The translations under genes and the position numbers were made by a program. The notes under the pieces are model-generated. The model did no database searches. It saw nothing but the letters and a program-made list of their open reading frames with translations, and was not told the origin of the DNA. This document shows positions 63,843 to 64,000 of a DNA stretch of 64,000 bases, one piece after another (position 1 is the first letter of the stretch; each line of letters opens with the position of its first letter). The stretch is from Erythrobacter sp. EC-HK427 (GTDB lineage: Bacteria; Pseudomonadota; Alphaproteobacteria; Sphingomonadales; Sphingomonadaceae), in contig NZ_LR701479.1 in NCBI RefSeq assembly GCF_902498745.1, positions 2,380,881-2,444,880 of the forward strand, written 5' to 3'.

Positions 63843-64000
63843 TTAGCCAGAGACGGGGCGGCTGACAAGTCGGCGCACCACGGCGCGGGCGATGGCGGGC
63901 CAGTTGCCGGGCCAAAGCGGGCGATACATTTCAAGGCGGTAGCGGGGGCGGATATCCTCCATCCAGTCGCGCTTATAGGGATCGTCGCCGGTGCCGAAAT
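63843..64000 (-). CDS. C-terminal end of a GNAT-type acyltransferase-like protein (partial)
   Basis: The last ~51 residues are open: GDDPYKRDWMEDIRPRYRLE, MYRPLWPGNWPAIARA and a basic tail. The D/E-P-Y-K-R-D-W stretch is typical of the CelD/GNAT acyltransferases of exopolysaccharide loci. The gene begins outside the window; identity is tentative. It is the last gene seen before the XrtA cluster continues rightwards. Confidence 0.5.
   Translation of the reverse strand, partial: FGTGDDPYKRDWMEDIRPRYRLEMYRPLWPGNWPAIARAVVRRLVSRPVSG

Noticed and set aside
1-64000. CRISPR array, tRNA or rRNA genes
   Set aside because: No regularly spaced repeats or tRNA T-loop plus CCA-type patterns were found.

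Overview
The window looks like ordinary core chromosome of a high-GC alphaproteobacterium, most likely a sphingomonad of the Erythrobacteraceae type. This placement is inferred from several signals: an exosortase-A (XrtA) exopolysaccharide locus starting at the right edge, DOMON-like and Vgr-related small genes typical of sphingomonads, an archaeal/eukaryotic-type ProRS ending in Tyr, PhaR, ETF-ubiquinone oxidoreductase, and an alphaproteobacterial sigma-32 promoter (CTTG, 17 bp, CYTATNTNNG pattern) upstream of dnaK. I see no rRNA, tRNA, CRISPR array, prophage or transposase.

Layout. 1-3.3 kb: minus-strand pyruvate dehydrogenase genes (lpdA cut by the window edge, pdhC), with a thioesterase, a small membrane protein and a DUF559 nuclease-like gene between them. 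3.4-9.4 kb: a universal stress protein, RNase R, a secreted M28 peptidase and ProRS. 9.4-15.1 kb: phaR, alr, an MHS-type transporter, a NifU/IscU-like protein, cvpA and radA. 15.2-25.7 kb: a patatin-like lipase and the heat-shock genes dnaJ-dnaK and grpE-hrcA, flanking a PCuAC lipoprotein / HExxH protein / membrane protein operon and two secreted proteins built from a repeated domain. 25.7-33.3 kb: rph-rdgB-hemW, xerC, dedA, gshB, yraN-rsmI and a divergent LpoA-like lipoprotein. 33.4-44.8 kb: parE, a beta-lactamase-fold hydrolase, a transmembrane Ser/Thr kinase with a TonB-like external domain, a NamZ-like muramidase, tyrS, a PilZ protein, an MFS exporter and cysK. 44.9-54.7 kb: hisI, a candidate structured RNA, comF, ppdK, a truncated glyS abutting a truncated outer-membrane barrel gene, a lytic transglycosylase and a degenerate uracil-DNA-glycosylase-like protein. 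54.8-64 kb: ETF-QO, an AT-rich islet with a GIY-YIG-like gene, ispE, an N-formylglutamate amidohydrolase, ilvD, a TrmA-family RNA methyltransferase and the XrtA-associated hydrolases and acyl carrier protein.

Functional themes are protein quality control (DnaK, DnaJ, GrpE, HrcA), cell-wall recycling (NamZ-like, SLT, LpoA-like, Alr, DedA), central carbon metabolism (PDH, PpdK, ETF-QO, IlvD) and RNA modification or decay (RNase R, RsmI, the RlmD/TrmA-type enzyme, RNase PH).

The most unusual feature is the number of small palindromic elements sitting inside genes. One family, encoding a P-x-P-x-L-P-x-G-E peptide in one frame, occurs in ispE, at the glyS break, and as an exact inverted pair around the DUF559 gene. 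A second family lies in glyS and a third in the pdhC linker. The glyS/outer-membrane-protein junction at about 51.15-51.24 kb leaves both genes truncated and is either a rearrangement at such an element or an assembly join. No wholly new multi-gene defence or biosynthetic system is evident; the best lead is the DUF559 nuclease plus palindrome pairing.
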